A model generated the notes under the pieces. The model had not been told where the DNA came from. It did not search any database and was given only the letters and a program-made list of their open reading frames with translations. From the NCBI RefSeq assembly GCF_014212125.1, contig NZ_JACJVP010000001.1:230546-294545 (forward strand): a stretch of DNA of 64,000 nt, in the 5' to 3' direction. Both the position numbers and the translations under genes were made by a program. Position 1 is the first letter of the stretch, and every line of letters starts with the position of its first letter. Source of the DNA: Cohnella nanjingensis (GTDB lineage: Bacteria > Bacillota > Bacilli > Paenibacillales > Paenibacillaceae). Below, one piece after another: positions 9,377 to 18,069 of this stretch.

Positions 9377-9982
9377 ATGACCACCTCAACCGAATCGCGT
9401 TTGACGCAGCAGCTTGCTTTTCTCCTGGAGATCGACAAACTCAAGCAAGTGCTGCGCCGCACCTTGATCTTGGACGGCAGCAGGCAGGAGAACGACGCGG
9501 AGCATTCGTGGCATGTGGCGATGCTCGCGGCGATCCTGCACGAGCATGCGCCCGATCCGAAGCCGGATATCGCGCGGATCGTCCGGATGCTGCTCATTCA
9601 CGACCTCGTCGAGATCGACGCGGGCGATACGTTCGCCTACGATACGCGGGGCTATCAGGACAAGGAAGCGCGGGAATCCGCCGCGGCCTCGCGGCTCTTC
9701 GGCCTGCTGCCGGAAGATCAGGCGCTCGAATGGCGCGCGCTGTGGCAGGAGTTCGAAGACGGCGACACGCCGGAAGCCCGCTATGCGGCCGCGCTCGACC
9801 GGCTGCAGCCGATGCTGCACAACTTCCATACCGAAGGACACAGCTGGAAAAAACACGGCGTAACCCATTCGCAAGCCGTCGCCCGCCTCCGCGTGCTGGA
9901 GCACGCCATTCCGCCGCTGTGGACGTTCGCGATGGACCTGCTCCGCCAATCGGTGGAGCGGGGCTACTTAAAGGAGGAATAA
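9377..9982 (+). CDS. HD-domain hydrolase (YfbR/5'-deoxynucleotidase-like)
   Basis: 201 residues from the ATG at 9377. That start follows TTAGGAG at an ideal distance and is preferred over the in-frame ATG at 9350, which overlaps gluQ and has no RBS. HD-family metal ligands are visible: ENDAEHSWH, then LLIHDLVEIDAGDTF, and a C-terminal stretch with repeated His (HNFHTEGHSWKKH). Related proteins hydrolyse deoxynucleoside monophosphates; that activity is inferred from the family. It sits between gluQ and an acetyltransferase in a tight three-gene run. Confidence 0.88.
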   Translation: MTTSTESRLTQQLAFLLEIDKLKQVLRRTLILDGSRQENDAEHSWHVAMLAAILHEHAPDPKPDIARIVRMLLIHDLVEIDAGDTFAYDTRGYQDKEARESAAASRLFGLLPEDQALEWRALWQEFEDGDTPEARYAAALDRLQPMLHNFHTEGHSWKKHGVTHSQAVARLRVLEHAIPPLWTFAMDLLRQSVERGYLKEE

Positions 9983-9985
9983 GCG

Positions 9986-10588
9986 ATGCCGCATATCGTA
10001 GGGGAGCGGGTTCGGCTGCGCGAATACCGGCCGGAGGATCTCGTGCCGATCCGCGGCTGGGTGAATGACGCCGAGATCGTCTCCAACCTCTCGGATATCT
10101 TTCTCTATCCCCATACGTTGGAATCGACGCAAGAGTTTCTGATCGCGATGATGGATCAGAAGCCGGACTGCCGCAGCTTCGTCATCGCCGAGGCCGCAAC
10201 CGAGCTGTATCTGGGCCAGATCGGCCTTGATGCCATCGACTGGAAGAATCGCGTCGGCCGGATCGGCATCGTCATCGGCTCGCCGGACAACTTCGGACGG
10301 GGTTACGGCACGGAAGCGATGAAGCTGCTCTCCGCGTACGCTTTTAGTGAGTTGAACCTGAACCGGCTGGAGCTCGAAGTCTACGACTTCAACGCCAGGG
10401 CGATCCGCAGCTACTTGAAGTGCGGATTCCGCGAAGAAGGCCGGCTGCGGCAGAAGCTGTATCGGCATGGACGCTATGCGGACGTCGTGCAGATGGGGCT
10501 GTTGAGGGAAGAGTGGGAGCGGGGGCAAGAGCAAGAGCGAGTGCAGGAACGGGAAGAGGGGCGCAATGGAGATCTGCCCCTGGCTTGA
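9986..10588 (+). CDS. GNAT-family N-acetyltransferase
   Basis: 200 residues. The RimJ/RimL-like fold is seen in VRLREYRPEDL at the start, and the acetyl-CoA loop in GSPDNFGRGYGTEAMKLL, with NLNRLELEVYDFNARAIRSYLKCGFREEG after it. It probably acetylates an amino group of a protein or small molecule; the target is unknown. The RBS AAAGGAGGAA overlaps the end of the HD gene and the ATG follows within four bases of its stop. The C-terminal 20 residues are Glu/Arg/Gln-rich and low in complexity. Confidence 0.92.
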   Translation: MPHIVGERVRLREYRPEDLVPIRGWVNDAEIVSNLSDIFLYPHTLESTQEFLIAMMDQKPDCRSFVIAEAATELYLGQIGLDAIDWKNRVGRIGIVIGSPDNFGRGYGTEAMKLLSAYAFSELNLNRLELEVYDFNARAIRSYLKCGFREEGRLRQKLYRHGRYADVVQMGLLREEWERGQEQERVQEREEGRNGDLPLA

Positions 10589-10638
10589 GCAATCCGCTGC
10601 AAGTTGCTTGAACTTGCGCATTCGATGGTAGACATCTT

Positions 10639-10670
10639 TAGATCCACTCCCTTTAACGGAGTGGATCTAT
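10639..10670 (+). terminator. Terminator-like hairpin after the gluQ run
   Basis: AGATCCACTCC pairs with GGAGTGGATCT across CTTTAAC. Only a weak T tract follows, so it may be an inefficient terminator or a stability element. Confidence 0.6.
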
Positions 10671-10736
10671 TCGTATCGAGATCGCCAGGCATCATTCGAT
10701 CCTAGATCATGAATTTTTATTTGATGAGATTAAATA

Positions 10737-10760
10737 AACATAACATATATTATGTAAACT
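10737..10760. promoter_or_regulatory. 24-bp element identical to 18016-18039
   Basis: The sequence contains AACATAACATATATTATG and continues GTAAACT; its centre ACATA-TAT-TATGT is a palindrome. An exact 24-base copy lies at 18016-18039. This copy sits upstream of the YciI/ECF42 unit, about 125 bases before its ATG, in the AT-rich gap 10589-10883 that otherwise holds only the hairpin at 10639. It is probably a binding site for one shared regulator. Confidence 0.55.
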
Positions 10761-10883
10761 TATGGAACGGTCGCCCTTCCAACATTTAATTTTTGAGCCT
10801 TTGTAGAAATCCGCCGTTTCCGTTCGACATTATCATGCGAGCAACTTGCATCGCACATCCCATGTCCGAGAGGAGAAACTACG

Positions 10884-11231
10884 ATGCACTACACCCTTTT
10901 ATTTTTTGAAAGTCCGGAGGAATTCGCGCAGCGGAAAGACCCGTCGCAGCAGGAGGCTTACCTGGCAGGCTGGACGCACTATGTCCATGCTTTGCGGGAA
11001 TCCGGCGTCGTGGTGAGCGGTTCCGGTCTGTACCCGCCGGAGACGGCGACGGCCTTGCGACGGCGGGGCGGCGAGACGCTGGTCCAAGACGGGCCGGTCA
11101 CGGAGACGAAGGAGCAGCTGGGGGGCGTCTTCGTCATCGACGTGCCGGATCTGGACGCGGCGTTGACATGGGCGGCGCGAAGCCCCGTGAGCGCCGTCGA
11201 AGTGCGTGAGAATCTCGCGCCGCTCAAGTGA
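10884..11231 (+). CDS. YciI/DGPF-family protein
   Basis: 115 residues with the family hallmark DGP (VQDGPVTETKEQLGGVFVID) and a dimeric ferredoxin-like fold pattern ending AVEVRENLAP. The biochemical role of the family is unproven. Genes of this kind are the regular neighbours of ECF42 sigma factors, as here: the next gene starts inside its stop codon (GTGA). The ATG follows CGAGAGGAGAAACTACG. Confidence 0.9.
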   Translation: MHYTLLFFESPEEFAQRKDPSQQEAYLAGWTHYVHALRESGVVVSGSGLYPPETATALRRRGGETLVQDGPVTETKEQLGGVFVIDVPDLDAALTWAARSPVSAVEVRENLAPLK

Positions 11232-12481
11232 GCGCGGGCAGGAATGCGCGCGATACGATCGATCGGGCGGTCCGGGAATCTTACGGCCGTCTGATCGCCT
11301 ATTTGGCCGTGCGTTGGCGCGATGTGGCGGCGGCCGAAGATGCGTTGGCCGACGCCGTTGTCGCTGCGCTGGAGAGTTGGCCGCGCGCCGGCGTGCCGGA
11401 TAAACCCGAAGCTTGGCTGCTGACCGCCGCTCGGCGAAGACTGATCGACGGCGCGCGTCGGGCTAGCCTGCAGCAGCAGACGCTGCCCGCGCTTCTCGCG
11501 ATGACGGATCGAATGGAACGGGAAGGAGGTGCGGCAGACGTCGCGTTTCCCGACGAACGTCTGCAAATGTTGTTCCTTTGTGCGCATCCCGACATCGATC
11601 CCGCGATGCGTACGCCGCTCATGCTGAACGCCGTGCTCGGCATCGACGCCGCCCGCATCGCGTCGGCATTCATCGTGAAGCCTGCTACGATGGGACAGCG
11701 GCTCACCCGCGTCAAAGCCAAAATCCGCGAAGATCGGATCCAGTTCGAACTGCCTGACGCCGAAGCGCTGCCGCAGCGCATCGACGCCGTGCTGGAAGCG
11801 ATCTATGCCGCCTACGGGAGCGGGTGGGACGACCTCGCCGGCGTCGACCCGCGCCGCAAGGGATTGACCGAGGAAGCGATCTCGCTGGGGCGGCTCCTCG
11901 TCCGGTTCATGCCCGAAGAGCCGGAGGCGCAAGGCTTGCTCGCGTTCATGCTGCATGGCGAAGCCCGCCGCGAGGCGAGGCGTTCAGAGACGGGGAGTTA
12001 CGTGCCGCTCCTCGAACAGGAGGTGTCCCGCTGGTCGGTGCTGCATATAGAGGAAGCCGAACGCTGTCTGAATCGTGCCGCGCAGGCGGGACGCATCGGG
12101 CGCTTCCAACTGGAAGCGGCGATTCAGTCGGTGCACGCCCAGCGGGCGCGGACCGGTAGGGTCGAGTGGGAGGCGATCGGGCTGCTCTATGAAGGGTTGG
12201 TCCGCCTGGCGCCGACGATCGGGTCGCTCGTCGGCAGGGCCGCCGCCGTGGCAGAGGCCAGAGGGGCGGAGACGGGATTGCGGCTCCTGGAAGCGATCCC
12301 TTCTTCGGCGGTCGAAGGCTACCAGCCGTATTGGGCGCTGCGCGCCCATCTGCTCGTACGGATGCGAAGGCGCGAAGAAGCCCGGGCCGCCTACCGTCTG
12401 GCTATCGGCTTGTGCTCGGACCCAGCCGTGCGCGCTTATCTGTACCGGCAGTCGGCCTTCTTGAATCGCTGGAATGAATAG
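11228..12481 (+). CDS. ECF42-type RNA polymerase sigma factor with C-terminal helical-repeat domain
   Basis: 417 residues, much longer than a minimal ECF sigma. Regions 2 and 4 occupy about residues 1-180: AAEDALADAVVAALESWP, AWLLTAARRRLIDGARR, and the region 4 helix ARIASAFIVKPATMGQRLTRVKAKI. The remaining about 230 residues form a helical, TPR-like domain (LLAFMLHGEARREARRS onwards), typical of ECF42. No anti-sigma gene is present; in this group the extension is thought to control activity. It is coupled to the YciI protein by a 4-base overlap, and the 24-bp element at 10737 lies upstream. Confidence 0.92.
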   Translation: MSAGRNARDTIDRAVRESYGRLIAYLAVRWRDVAAAEDALADAVVAALESWPRAGVPDKPEAWLLTAARRRLIDGARRASLQQQTLPALLAMTDRMEREGGAADVAFPDERLQMLFLCAHPDIDPAMRTPLMLNAVLGIDAARIASAFIVKPATMGQRLTRVKAKIREDRIQFELPDAEALPQRIDAVLEAIYAAYGSGWDDLAGVDPRRKGLTEEAISLGRLLVRFMPEEPEAQGLLAFMLHGEARREARRSETGSYVPLLEQEVSRWSVLHIEEAERCLNRAAQAGRIGRFQLEAAIQSVHAQRARTGRVEWEAIGLLYEGLVRLAPTIGSLVGRAAAVAEARGAETGLRLLEAIPSSAVEGYQPYWALRAHLLVRMRRREEARAAYRLAIGLCSDPAVRAYLYRQSAFLNRWNE

Positions 12482-12540
12482 CGCTTCGTCGATCTACTCG
12501 TCATGCTAAGCCGTGCGTTTTTCTCTCCTACGGACCACGC

Positions 12541-12578
12541 TAGTCCCCTCCGTCCGCGCGCTGCCGGAAGGGGACTAT
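12541..12578 (+). terminator. Terminator-like hairpin after the ECF42 unit
   Basis: TAGTCCCCT pairs with AGGGGACTA across a GC-rich loop that can extend the stem; a short T-containing tail follows. Confidence 0.65.
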
Positions 12579-12693
12579 TTGCGCGTATTGACCGTCTCGG
12601 CTCGCCTTCATTGAATCTCTCATTCTCCGTTTGATATAATTTGAGAAGATTTGCAGTACTATCAATCTATCATTAGCCGATAGGAGAACCCCT

Positions 12694-13971
12694 ATGACCT
12701 TATCTTGGACCAAAAAACTCGCCGGCACCGCGCTGGCCGCCTCGATCTTCGTCGGCGCCGCCGCGCCCGGCGCTTCGGCGGCCGGGAGCGCCGTTACGAT
12801 CGTCTTGGATCGCGTGCCGTTGACGGCGAGCGTGCCGCCGATCGTGACGCAAGGCGCGACGATGGTTCCATTCCGGACGATCGCCGAAGCGCTCGGGATC
12901 AGCGTCGCCTATGACGCCGCCGCGAAGACGGTGCGCGCGACCGGCAAGGATGCGCAAGGAACGGTCAAAGACGTCCGCTTGAAGGTCGGCCAGAGCTTCG
13001 CCGCCGTGAACGGCGCGAAGGAGACGCTGAGCGCCGCGCCCGTCATGAAGAACGGTTCGGTCCTCATTCCGCTTGCTTTCTTCAGCCGTCAATTCGGCGC
13101 CCAAGTCGACTGGAACGGGGCGACGAAGACCGTCACGATCGTCTCGCCGCAGCGCGCGATGCGTCTGCTCGGCTTCTACGCGATCTCTTCCTACGATCAG
13201 CGGGATCTGCTCTCCGGCTTCAACGAAGTCGCTTTCGGCTGGAGCCAAATCGACGACAACGGCGTCTTTACGCTGAAGGACGCCAACGGGTCGAAGTGGC
13301 GTTGGCCGGACGCCGCCGGGGACGTCACGCCCGAGTCGATCGTCGGCGACGTGAACGCCCAAGGCTCCCGCGCCTATCTGGCGATTCTGGCGATGGACGG
13401 GAAGCGGCAGCTCACGAAGGTGCTGACGGACAAAACGCTGCGGGATTCCTCCATCGCGCAGCTGCACGAGCTGGCTGTCGACAACGGGTTCGGCGGAATT
13501 CTGCTCGACTTCGAGGGGTTGGGCTGGCAGGACGATCCGAAGGTGGCCAAGGCCCAACTGAACGCTTATGTGAAGCAGCTGGTGGAGACGGTCGCACCCG
13601 ACGGGATCAAGGTATCCCTCGCCGTGCCGCCGCCGAACAGCGCGTACAAAGGTTACGACTACGCCGCATTGGCCAAAATGGCGGACGAGCTCGTGCTGAT
13701 GGCCTACGATTACGGTACCGACGCGGAACGGAAGAAACCGCAGCCGAACGGCCTCGTCGATCAGGCGATCAAGCTGACGCTCGATTCGGGCGTCCGGAAG
13801 GACAAGCTGCTCCTCGCCTTGAATCTGGATGCGGAGAACGAAACGACGGTCGGCGATAAGCTCGGCCTCGCCAAGCGATACGGATTGGCCGGCGCGGCCG
13901 TCTGGCGTTTGGGCATCTTCACGGAGGCGGAGAAAGCGGCCGTGAACGCTTCGGTCGTGAAGAAGGGGTAA
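12694..13971 (+). CDS. Secreted stalk-domain/GH18-like glycoside hydrolase
   Basis: 425 residues. Residues 1-29 form a Sec signal peptide (Lys-Lys, hydrophobic core, Ala-Ser-Ala-like end). Residues about 33-150 match the copper-amine-oxidase-like N-terminal (stalk) repeat: VPPIVTQGATMVPFRTIAEALG, SVLIPLAFFSRQFGAQVDW. Residues about 155-420 have the GH18 fold of spore-cortex/peptidoglycan N-acetylglucosaminidases (YdhD/YvbX type), with the active-site strand GGILLDFEGLGW (Asp-x-Glu). It probably acts on wall or cortex glycans outside the cell. The ATG follows TAGGAGAACCCCT. Confidence 0.9.
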   Translation: MTLSWTKKLAGTALAASIFVGAAAPGASAAGSAVTIVLDRVPLTASVPPIVTQGATMVPFRTIAEALGISVAYDAAAKTVRATGKDAQGTVKDVRLKVGQSFAAVNGAKETLSAAPVMKNGSVLIPLAFFSRQFGAQVDWNGATKTVTIVSPQRAMRLLGFYAISSYDQRDLLSGFNEVAFGWSQIDDNGVFTLKDANGSKWRWPDAAGDVTPESIVGDVNAQGSRAYLAILAMDGKRQLTKVLTDKTLRDSSIAQLHELAVDNGFGGILLDFEGLGWQDDPKVAKAQLNAYVKQLVETVAPDGIKVSLAVPPPNSAYKGYDYAALAKMADELVLMAYDYGTDAERKKPQPNGLVDQAIKLTLDSGVRKDKLLLALNLDAENETTVGDKLGLAKRYGLAGAAVWRLGIFTEAEKAAVNASVVKKG

Positions 13972-13975
13972 TCGA

Positions 13976-14980
13976 ATGCCGTACAATCAAGTCCTTCGCG
14001 CGTATTGGCCGGATGGCGAATGGGTCGTCGCGGAAGGCGAGAGCGGCTGGAACAATACGACGCGATTCGTCGAAGCGGACGGCCGCAAGTGGGTGCTTCG
14101 CATCTATGAGACGCACCGCGATCCGGACAAGATCCGCTTCGAACACGAGACGTTGCTGGCGCTGTCGCGTCAGGCGCTGCCGTTCCGCGTACCCGTGCCG
14201 AGCCGGACGACGGAAGGCTCGACGTTCGTTCGGCTGGAGGACGGCAGCGGGCGCTACGCTTGTCTATTCGCGTTCGTAGACGGCGCCCGCCCGAACGGTT
14301 TGGACCCGCAGACGGCGCGAGCGATCGGGGAAGCGACGGGCCGCCTGTCCATCGCTTTGCGGGAGATCCGCCCGGACATCGCTCCCGCCTACGCCCCCTA
14401 TTACGAGTTGGATGCGGCGCATCCGTCCTGCCCGCCCGAGCGGGTGGACGCCTTCTGCGCGAATCCCCCGGACGCTTTGGCCGAATGGCGCGATGAGCTG
14501 GCCGGGCTGAACGCGCAGCTCCGGCATCTCCGCAGTCTCTTGCCGACGTTCAAGACGCTGCCGCATCAGCTGATTCACGGGGACGTGAACGATTCCAATC
14601 TGCTCCGCGAACCCGCCGATCCGACGCGCTTGGCGGCCATCCTCGACTTCGAGTTCTGCACCTGCGACGTGCGGGCGATGGAGCCGGCGGTGGTTCTGTC
14701 GGGCATGCTGGGCGAAGGGGGATCGCAAGAGGCGATGTCCGCTTTTCTGAAAGGGTACGGATCGGTCGTGAAGCTCTCGACGGCCGAGGCGGAAGCGATC
14801 GTGCCGCTCATTCGCTTGCGGAAGCTGGACGTATTCGTGCATTTCCTGGGGAGATATCTCGACGGCGTAGACGGGCCCGATGTCCTGCGCGAACGGATTC
14901 CGGAGGCCGTCGCGGGTCTCGACAAGCTGTCGCGCGAAGCCGAAGGCATCCGCTCGCTCTGCTTGACTTGCTTGGTCTGA
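13976..14980 (+). CDS. APH/RdoA-type phosphotransferase
   Basis: 334 residues of the aminoglycoside-phosphotransferase/choline-kinase fold. The catalytic loop is LIHGDVNDSNLL (HxDxxxxN) and the metal-binding segment is AAILDFEFCTCDVRAMEP. An N-terminal KWVLRIYE strand can supply the ATP-binding Lys. The family includes homoserine-kinase-like and SrkA/RdoA kinases; the substrate cannot be assigned. The gene starts 4 bases after the GH18-like gene and may be cotranscribed. Confidence 0.9.
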   Translation: MPYNQVLRAYWPDGEWVVAEGESGWNNTTRFVEADGRKWVLRIYETHRDPDKIRFEHETLLALSRQALPFRVPVPSRTTEGSTFVRLEDGSGRYACLFAFVDGARPNGLDPQTARAIGEATGRLSIALREIRPDIAPAYAPYYELDAAHPSCPPERVDAFCANPPDALAEWRDELAGLNAQLRHLRSLLPTFKTLPHQLIHGDVNDSNLLREPADPTRLAAILDFEFCTCDVRAMEPAVVLSGMLGEGGSQEAMSAFLKGYGSVVKLSTAEAEAIVPLIRLRKLDVFVHFLGRYLDGVDGPDVLRERIPEAVAGLDKLSREAEGIRSLCLTCLV

Positions 14981-15032
14981 CAACGGCATCGTCGGCGGTC
15001 GATCGGGCCGTTCCCCCTCTGCTAACGCAACG

Positions 15033-15060
15033 ACCCCCGGGCGCGCCCGGGGGTTTGTTT
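15033..15060 (+). terminator. Rho-independent terminator
   Basis: ACCCCCGGGCG pairs with CGCCCGGGGGT, followed by TTGTTTG. It ends the unit 12694-14980. Confidence 0.85.
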
Positions 15061-15134
15061 GTGCTATACTGGGTGAACAAGCGCTTCCAAGGATTGGCTG
15101 CGGAGGCGATGACGAAGAGAGGGGGCACCGCTCG

Positions 15135-15524
15135 ATGGAGCACGAGATCTTGTCTGCGGTCGGTCTCGAAGCAGTGACGAGAATCCGGGAGATCTGCGCG
15201 GGTTTGCCGGAAGCGGAGGAGAAGATCGACGGCTTCGGCCACACGGTATTCCATGTTCGCAACAAATCGTTCGTGATGATGGGAGAACGCCAACGCGGCT
15301 GTTCCATCGCTTTCAAGACTTCGCCGGCCACGCAGGAGATCTTGCTTCAGCAACCGGATGCGCCGTACTTCAAGACACCCTATATCGGCCAGCATGGCTG
15401 GGTCTCCCTGATCGCCGCGGAAACGACGAACTGGGCGGAAGCCGCTTCCTTGGTACGGGAAGGGTATTGCCGGGCGGCCCCCAAGCGGCTGGCGCATCTG
15501 GTGCTTGAACGAATGCGCCGTTAA
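15135..15524 (+). CDS. MmcQ/YjbR-family DNA-binding-fold protein
   Basis: 129 residues of the CyaY-like MmcQ/YjbR family: VTRIREICAGLPEAEEKIDGFGHTVFHVRNKSF, then a mid-region binding strand and WVSL, and a C-terminal helix beginning AEAASLVREGYCRAAPKRLA. The family is a small basic fold suggested to bind nucleic acid; the function is unknown. The ATG follows GAGGGGGCACCGCTCG. A TATACT -10-like hexamer lies about 70 bases upstream, after the terminator at 15033. Confidence 0.88.
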   Translation: MEHEILSAVGLEAVTRIREICAGLPEAEEKIDGFGHTVFHVRNKSFVMMGERQRGCSIAFKTSPATQEILLQQPDAPYFKTPYIGQHGWVSLIAAETTNWAEAASLVREGYCRAAPKRLAHLVLERMRR

Positions 15525-15551
15525 CGGCGCGTCGGCGATACGGACGCCGGA

Positions 15552-16637
15552 TTACTCGGCCGCGCGCTGCCGGTCGATCGCTTCCTCCATCGTCTTGTCG
15601 GTCAGATGGGCGTAGATCTGGGTCGTCTCCGGCGAGGCGTGCCCCAATTGCTCCTGCGTCTTGTAGAGGTCGTTGCGCAGGTAGTAATCGGTCGCGAAAG
15701 AATGCCGAAGCTTATGCACGGACAGATAAGGCTTGCCGAACCGTTTCGCATACTTGATCACCATCTCTTGCACGGCCCGCTTCGTCATCCGGGAACCTTC
15801 GGTCTTGCCGTTCGCGAGCGCAAGGAACAACGCTTTCTCGCGTTTGGGCGCGCGGTAACGGGTTTCGCGCTGCTGCAGATACGACTCCAGATCGGCGATC
15901 GCGTCATGTCGGAAATAGACCGGCGTCTTAAACGTATCGTCGTTCTTGCCTTTGCGATAGACGTAGAGGAGCTTCTTCTTCAGATCGAGGTCGTCGACGT
16001 TCAAGTGGACCAGCTCCGACACGCGGAGCCCGGAGTTCAGAACCAAGCTGACGATGCACGCATCGCGGGTATGGTTGAGCTCATGGGCATACAGCGCTTG
16101 CTTGTTCGTCGCGACATCATGCGCATAATCTTGCCGGATGTAGTTGATGAAGGACAGGATCTCCTCTTCCTGAAGCAGCTTGCCTTCGAGCTTCGCGGCC
16201 GTGTCCTTCGGCTTGTGCGTGCGCTTGATCGATACCTTCGCCATCACGTTGCGCTTGAGCAGCGGGTAGAAGTTCTCGTCTTCGGCGATCTGGCTGAGAT
16301 AATGGAACAAGGATCGCAGGGACGACAGCTTGCGGGAGATCGTCGTCCGACTGTTGGCTTGCTCCTTGCGCGTCGCCAGGAACATCCGGAAGTTGTCGAC
16401 GCTGTCCATGTGCAGACGCTCCAGATCGAGGAGCGGAATGTCCGTCATCTTGTCCGCTTCGGTCAGGCCTTCGGCCATGAGCCAAGCGAAGAACGCCTCG
16501 TAATCCCGCACGTATTCGAGCAGGGAAGAGGGAGAGAGGTCGGGCAGTTTGTAGTTGACGAATTTCTCGACGTACCACGGCATGCGGGGGATGCGCTGTT
16601 CCAGCTCCTCGCGGTCTTTCTTTTTCTGCAAATTCAT
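15552..16637 (-). CDS. xerS: Tyrosine recombinase XerS
   Basis: 361 residues, the exact length class of XerS. The SAM-like core-binding domain occupies about residues 20-140. The catalytic domain carries the tyrosine-recombinase set: Arg in NSGLRVSELVHL, a Lys in the following beta hairpin (YVYRKGKND), HKLRHSFATDYY (HxxR), His in LGHASPETTQIY, and Tyr in the same stretch. It would resolve chromosome dimers at a dif-like site with FtsK. No dif site is evident nearby. It may be an ordinary chromosomal copy, since no phage or integron genes flank it. Confidence 0.93.
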   Translation of the reverse strand: MNLQKKKDREELEQRIPRMPWYVEKFVNYKLPDLSPSSLLEYVRDYEAFFAWLMAEGLTEADKMTDIPLLDLERLHMDSVDNFRMFLATRKEQANSRTTISRKLSSLRSLFHYLSQIAEDENFYPLLKRNVMAKVSIKRTHKPKDTAAKLEGKLLQEEEILSFINYIRQDYAHDVATNKQALYAHELNHTRDACIVSLVLNSGLRVSELVHLNVDDLDLKKKLLYVYRKGKNDDTFKTPVYFRHDAIADLESYLQQRETRYRAPKREKALFLALANGKTEGSRMTKRAVQEMVIKYAKRFGKPYLSVHKLRHSFATDYYLRNDLYKTQEQLGHASPETTQIYAHLTDKTMEEAIDRQRAAE

Positions 16638-16771
16638 TCCGATTCACCCATCCGTGCGATGTCATGCTCCTATTATAGCAGAATCAGGAAGCTCTCCGAC
16701 AGCGATCGCTATCAACTCATGCAATTAAATATTAATAATATTAAATAATAGAAAGCGTAGGCGATGGATTC

Positions 16772-17668
16772 ATGATGAGCAGTGGCTTGCCGAATGACAC
16801 GCTTGACAAGGCTAGGTCGTTCATTTACCGCAATGCGCGTCTCTTGGATCGATTGAGGTTCGCTTACTACTGGGAAAAAGGGACGAAAAAAGCGGTCTTG
16901 ACCGCGCTCAAGGGCTATCAGAACGACGACGGCGGCTTCGGCCACGCGCTCGAACCGGATATCCGGTGCCCGCACAGTCAGCCGGTCCCAACCGAGCTCG
17001 CACTCCTGTACATGGACGACCTCGACCGGTACGATGCCGGCATGGTCGGGCATATCGGCCGTTATTTGAAGCAGATCGCACTGCCGGACGGCGGATTCCC
17101 GAGGGCGCATCTGTCGATCAATGCGTTTCCGCATGCCCCTTGGTGGGAGACATCGAGCGACGACGCGTTCAGCGTGAATCCGACGGGGAGTCTGTTGGGG
17201 CTGCTGATGAAGCAGAAAGCATGGATGGGGTACGAGCACGAGCCCTGGTTCCGGTTATCCGTCCGTCAGATGTGGGAACATATGGAGAATGCGGAGCCGG
17301 ACGGCTATCACGAAGCGGTACACTGGATCAGCTTCTTACGGGTGTTCCCGGATCGCGCGTTGTCGCGGCCGTACTTGAACAAATTGGACGAATGGCTGGC
17401 CAAGCCCGGCAGCATCGAGCGCAATCCCGAAGCGCAAGGCTACGTGCACAAAGTGCTCGATTGGGCGCCGAGGCGAGACAGCTACGCGGCGAAGTTCGTA
17501 ACGCCCGAGGAAGTTCAGCTTCATCTGGCCTATATGCAAGCGGAGCAGCGGGAAGACGGCGGCTGGCCGATCAGTTGGGCTACGCTGTCGCCGGCGGTCG
17601 AATTGGAATGGCGAGGTTACTTGACCGTAGAGCGGCTGCTCACGTTGAAGTCTTACGGAAAGCTATAA
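16772..17668 (+). CDS. Prenyltransferase/squalene-cyclase-fold protein
   Basis: 298 residues with alpha/alpha-toroid repeats: NDDGGFGHALEPDIRC near residue 50, LPDGGFPRAHL near 107, and REDGGWPISWATL near the end. These resemble QW repeats of terpene cyclases, but the acidic cyclase motif is not seen, so a catalytic role is uncertain. A GTG/ATG start choice exists; the ATG at 16772 is the first in frame. It is followed after 30 bases by the thiamine-binding protein gene on the same strand. Confidence 0.82.
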   Translation: MMSSGLPNDTLDKARSFIYRNARLLDRLRFAYYWEKGTKKAVLTALKGYQNDDGGFGHALEPDIRCPHSQPVPTELALLYMDDLDRYDAGMVGHIGRYLKQIALPDGGFPRAHLSINAFPHAPWWETSSDDAFSVNPTGSLLGLLMKQKAWMGYEHEPWFRLSVRQMWEHMENAEPDGYHEAVHWISFLRVFPDRALSRPYLNKLDEWLAKPGSIERNPEAQGYVHKVLDWAPRRDSYAAKFVTPEEVQLHLAYMQAEQREDGGWPISWATLSPAVELEWRGYLTVERLLTLKSYGKL

Positions 17669-17698
17669 ACGAACGATACGGAAGGAGGAAGAACGATT

Positions 17699-18022
17699 AT
17701 GGCGATCGTACAAGTGACGATTGTTCCGCTAGGGACGGGGTCGACGAGCGTGAGCGACTATGTCGCGTCGGTCGAACGGGTGCTGTCAGAGGCGCCTGAA
17801 TCGATCAAGCATCAACTGACGCCGATGAGCACGATTATCGAAGGGGAATTGGACGACATTCTCGCCGTCATTCGCAGAATGCACGAGGTGCCGTTCCGCG
17901 AAGGGGCGAAGCGCGTGTCGACATCCATCACGATCGACGATCGCAGGGACAAGGTCGGGACGATGGCGCAGAAGATGGATTCCGTCGCGGAGAAGCTGAA
18001 GGATCAACATGAACGAACATAA
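17699..18022 (+). CDS. MTH1187/YkoF-type thiamine-binding protein
   Basis: 107 residues of the MTH1187 family (YqgV-like): it begins AIVQVTIVPLGTGSTSVSDYVA and contains YQLTPMSTIIEGE-like sequence (HQLTPMSTIIEGELDDIL), the signature of the thiamine/HMP-binding ferredoxin-like fold. It is cytoplasmic and probably buffers thiamine. The RBS AAGGAGGAAGAACGATT is strong. The last codons overlap the 24-bp element at 18016-18039. Confidence 0.88.
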   Translation: MAIVQVTIVPLGTGSTSVSDYVASVERVLSEAPESIKHQLTPMSTIIEGELDDILAVIRRMHEVPFREGAKRVSTSITIDDRRDKVGTMAQKMDSVAEKLKDQHERT

Positions 18023-18039
18023 CATATATTATGTAAACT
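18016..18039. promoter_or_regulatory. 24-bp element identical to 10737-10760
   Basis: This is an exact copy of the AT-rich palindrome-centred element upstream of the ECF42 unit. Here it overlaps the last codons of the thiamine-binding gene and lies about 31 bases before the TTG start of the methyltransferase gene. It could be that gene's operator or promoter core (TATATTAT). Confidence 0.55.
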
Positions 18040-18069
18040 ATCGATCGGTATGATTGGAGAAGGAAAGTA

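Noticed and set aside
15552..16637. XerS as a phage or island integrase
   Set aside because: Length and motifs match chromosomal XerS and the neighbours are ordinary genes; no attachment-site duplication is visible.
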